From contig NW_027490112.1 in the NCBI RefSeq assembly GCF_050948175.1, positions 372,001 through 436,000 on the forward strand: a stretch of DNA of 64,000 bases, read 5' to 3'. The notes below the pieces were generated by a model. That model saw only the letters and a list, made by a program, of their open reading frames with translations. It made no database searches and had not been told where the DNA came from. Origin of the DNA: Xylocopa sonorina (lineage: Eukaryota; Arthropoda; Insecta; Hymenoptera; Apidae). A program made the position numbers and the translations under genes. Of this stretch, positions 62,371 through 64,000 are shown piece by piece (position 1 is the stretch's first letter; each line of letters starts with the position of its first letter).

Positions 62371-64000
62371 GTTTGCAGATGTCTACGTATTGTAGCAATA
62401 GATTTCTAATGCTTCTTAAATCGCGATATCGCATCTCATTTCTATGTTTCATGGTAGGATATAATATGATTTGCGAAGTCTCATGTATTCCTCGTCTACA
62501 CTTCAAATGAATGTAAATGCGACACTTCCTTGCAAGGAAAGAGCGTCTGCAGATGTCTACGTATCGTAGCAATAGAGTTCTTATGATTCTTAAAACGCGA
62601 TATCGCATCTCATTTCTATGTTTCATGATAAGATATAATATTCATTGCGAAGTGTTATGCATTCCTCGTCTACGATTCAAATGAATGTAAATACGACACT
62701 TCCTTGCAAGGAAATTGCGTTTGCAGATGTCTAGGTATCGTAGCAATAGAGTTCTAATGCTTCTTAAAACGCGATATCGCATCTCATTTCTATGTTTCAT
62801 GGTAAGATATAATATGATTTGCGAATTGTTATGTATTCCTTGTCTGCACTTCAAATGAATGTAAATGCGACACTTCCTTGCAAGGGAATAGCGTTTGCAG
62901 ATGTCTACGTATCGTAGCAATAGATTCCTAATGCTTCTTAAAACGCGATATCGCATCTCATTTCTATGTTTCATGGTAAGATATAACATGATTTGCGAAG
63001 TGTTATGTATTCATCGTCTACACTTCAAGTGAATGTAAATGCGACACTTCCTAGCAAGGAAATAGCGTCTGCAGATGTCTACGTAACGAAGCAATAGAGT
63101 TCAAATGCTTCTTAAAACGAGATATTGCATCACATATCTATGTTTCATGATAAGATATAATATTCATTGCGAAGTGTTATGCATTCCTCGTCTACGATTC
63201 AAATGAATGTAAATGCGACACTTCCTTGCAAGGAAATAGCGTTTACAGATGTCTACCTATCGTAGCAATAGAGTTCTAATGCTCCTTAAAACGCGATATC
63301 GCATCTCATTTCTATGTTTCATGGTAAGATATAATATGATTTGCGAAGTGTTATGTATTCCTCGTCTACACTTCAAATGAATGTAAATGCGACACTTCCT
63401 TGCAAAGAAATAGCGTTTGCAGATGTCTACGTATCGTAGCAATAGATTCCTAATGCTTCTTAAAACGCGATATCGCATCTCATTTCTATGTTTCATGGTA
63501 AGATATAACATGATTTGCGAAGTGTTATGTATTCATCATCTACACTTCAAATGAATGTAAATGCGGCACTTCCTCGCTAGGAAATAGCGTTTGCAGATGT
63601 CTACGAATCGAAGCAATAGAGTTCAAATGCTTGTTAAAACGAGGTATTGCATCTCATATCTATGTTTTATGATAAGATATAATATTCATTTGGAAGTGTT
63701 ATGCATTCCTCGTCTACGATTCAAATGAATGTAAATGCGACACTTCCTTGCAAGGAAATAGCGTTTGCAGATGTCTACGTATCGTAGCAATAGAGTTTTT
63801 ATGATTCTTAAAACGCGATATCGCATCCCATTTCTATGTTTCATGGTAAGATATAATATGATTTGCGAAGTGTTATGTATTCATCGTCTACACTTCAAAT
63901 GAATGTAAATGCGACACTTCCTTGCTAGGAAATAGTGTCTGCAGATGTCTAGGTATCGTAGCGATAGAGTTCTAATGCTTCTTAAAACGCGATATCGCAT

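Larger units (their letters stand above)
29083..64000 (+). repeat. Young 174-bp satellite array (about 200 monomers, continues past the window)
   Basis: Head-to-tail monomers of exactly 174 bp carry young diagnostic states: CTTGCAAGGAAATAGCG, TTTGCAGATGTCTACG, CTACGTATCGTAGCAATAG, CTTCTTAAAACGCGATATCGC, ATGTTTCATGGTAAGATATAA, TTCAAATGAATGTAAATGCGACAC. Two main types alternate irregularly: one with TATGATTTGCGAAG and one with TATTCATTGCGAAG plus AACGAGATATTGC. Distances between equivalent sites are multiples of 174 throughout, except a net -2 near 35,650 and -1 near 41,525. No transposon insertion interrupts it. Each monomer has three short dyads. Minus-strand open frames up to 427 codons exist because 174 is divisible by three; I do not call them genes. 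Confidence 0.98.

Noticed and set aside
29522..63511. Dozens of minus-strand open frames of 60-427 codons with a repeating basic 58-residue unit
   Set aside because: They are the satellite read in its stop-free frame. They have no independent start or regulatory context, and the same frame is closed in the older monomers. Not annotated as genes.
29083..64000. CRISPR array
   Set aside because: Repeats are contiguous 174-bp monomers with no unique spacers, in a eukaryotic context.

Overview
The window is eukaryotic, most likely insect, repeat-dominated DNA, and I found no intact protein-coding gene. The clues are degraded insect-type transposons (a piggyBac-family DNA transposon, a BEL/Pao retrotransposon, an R1-like LINE, several solo LTRs), a short-intron HSDL2-type pseudogene, and a patch of AACCTAA-like pentamers resembling the insect TTAGG motif. 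I favour a hymenopteran or similar insect, but the species cannot be named from sequence alone. The setting looks pericentromeric or otherwise heterochromatic.

Bases 1-23,311 form a very large, diverged inverted repeat. The left arm (1-5,168) pairs with the reverse complement of the right arm (18,442-23,311). Each arm carries a private insertion, and the other arm keeps the empty site: a 1.3-kb piggyBac derivative in the left arm (TTAA target) and a 1.4-kb solo LTR in the right arm (AAGA target duplication). Between the arms lie old diverged blocks of a ~174-bp satellite (5,169-15,704), broken up by two related ~1.5-1.6-kb LTRs (5,305-6,917; 9,041-10,535), a BEL/Pao pol pseudogene (10,775-12,995) and a second copy of the right-arm LTR family (15,705-16,441). 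About 2 kb of AT-rich sequence without recognisable genes follows.

Bases 23,312-28,618 are a mixed junction zone. It holds an HSDL2-like pseudogene cut at a TTAA by an apparent piggyBac-type terminus, degenerate minisatellite and AACCTAA-rich DNA, the 5' part of an R1-like LINE without reverse transcriptase, and an LTR fragment.

From about 28.6 kb to the end of the window (35 kb, roughly 200 monomers) there is one continuous head-to-tail array of the same satellite in the same orientation. It starts degenerate, becomes very regular (exactly 174 bp, with only net -2 and -1 register shifts detected) and carries nested higher-order repeats: a 4-mer (696 bp), a recurring 20-mer (3,480 bp) and a 23-mer (4,002 bp). 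The long open frames on its minus strand arise because 174 is 58 codons and a derived sequence change removed a stop. I treat them as a property of the repeat, not as genes. The old (7-9 kb), intermediate (13-15.6 kb) and young (29-64 kb) blocks form recognisable age layers of one satellite family.
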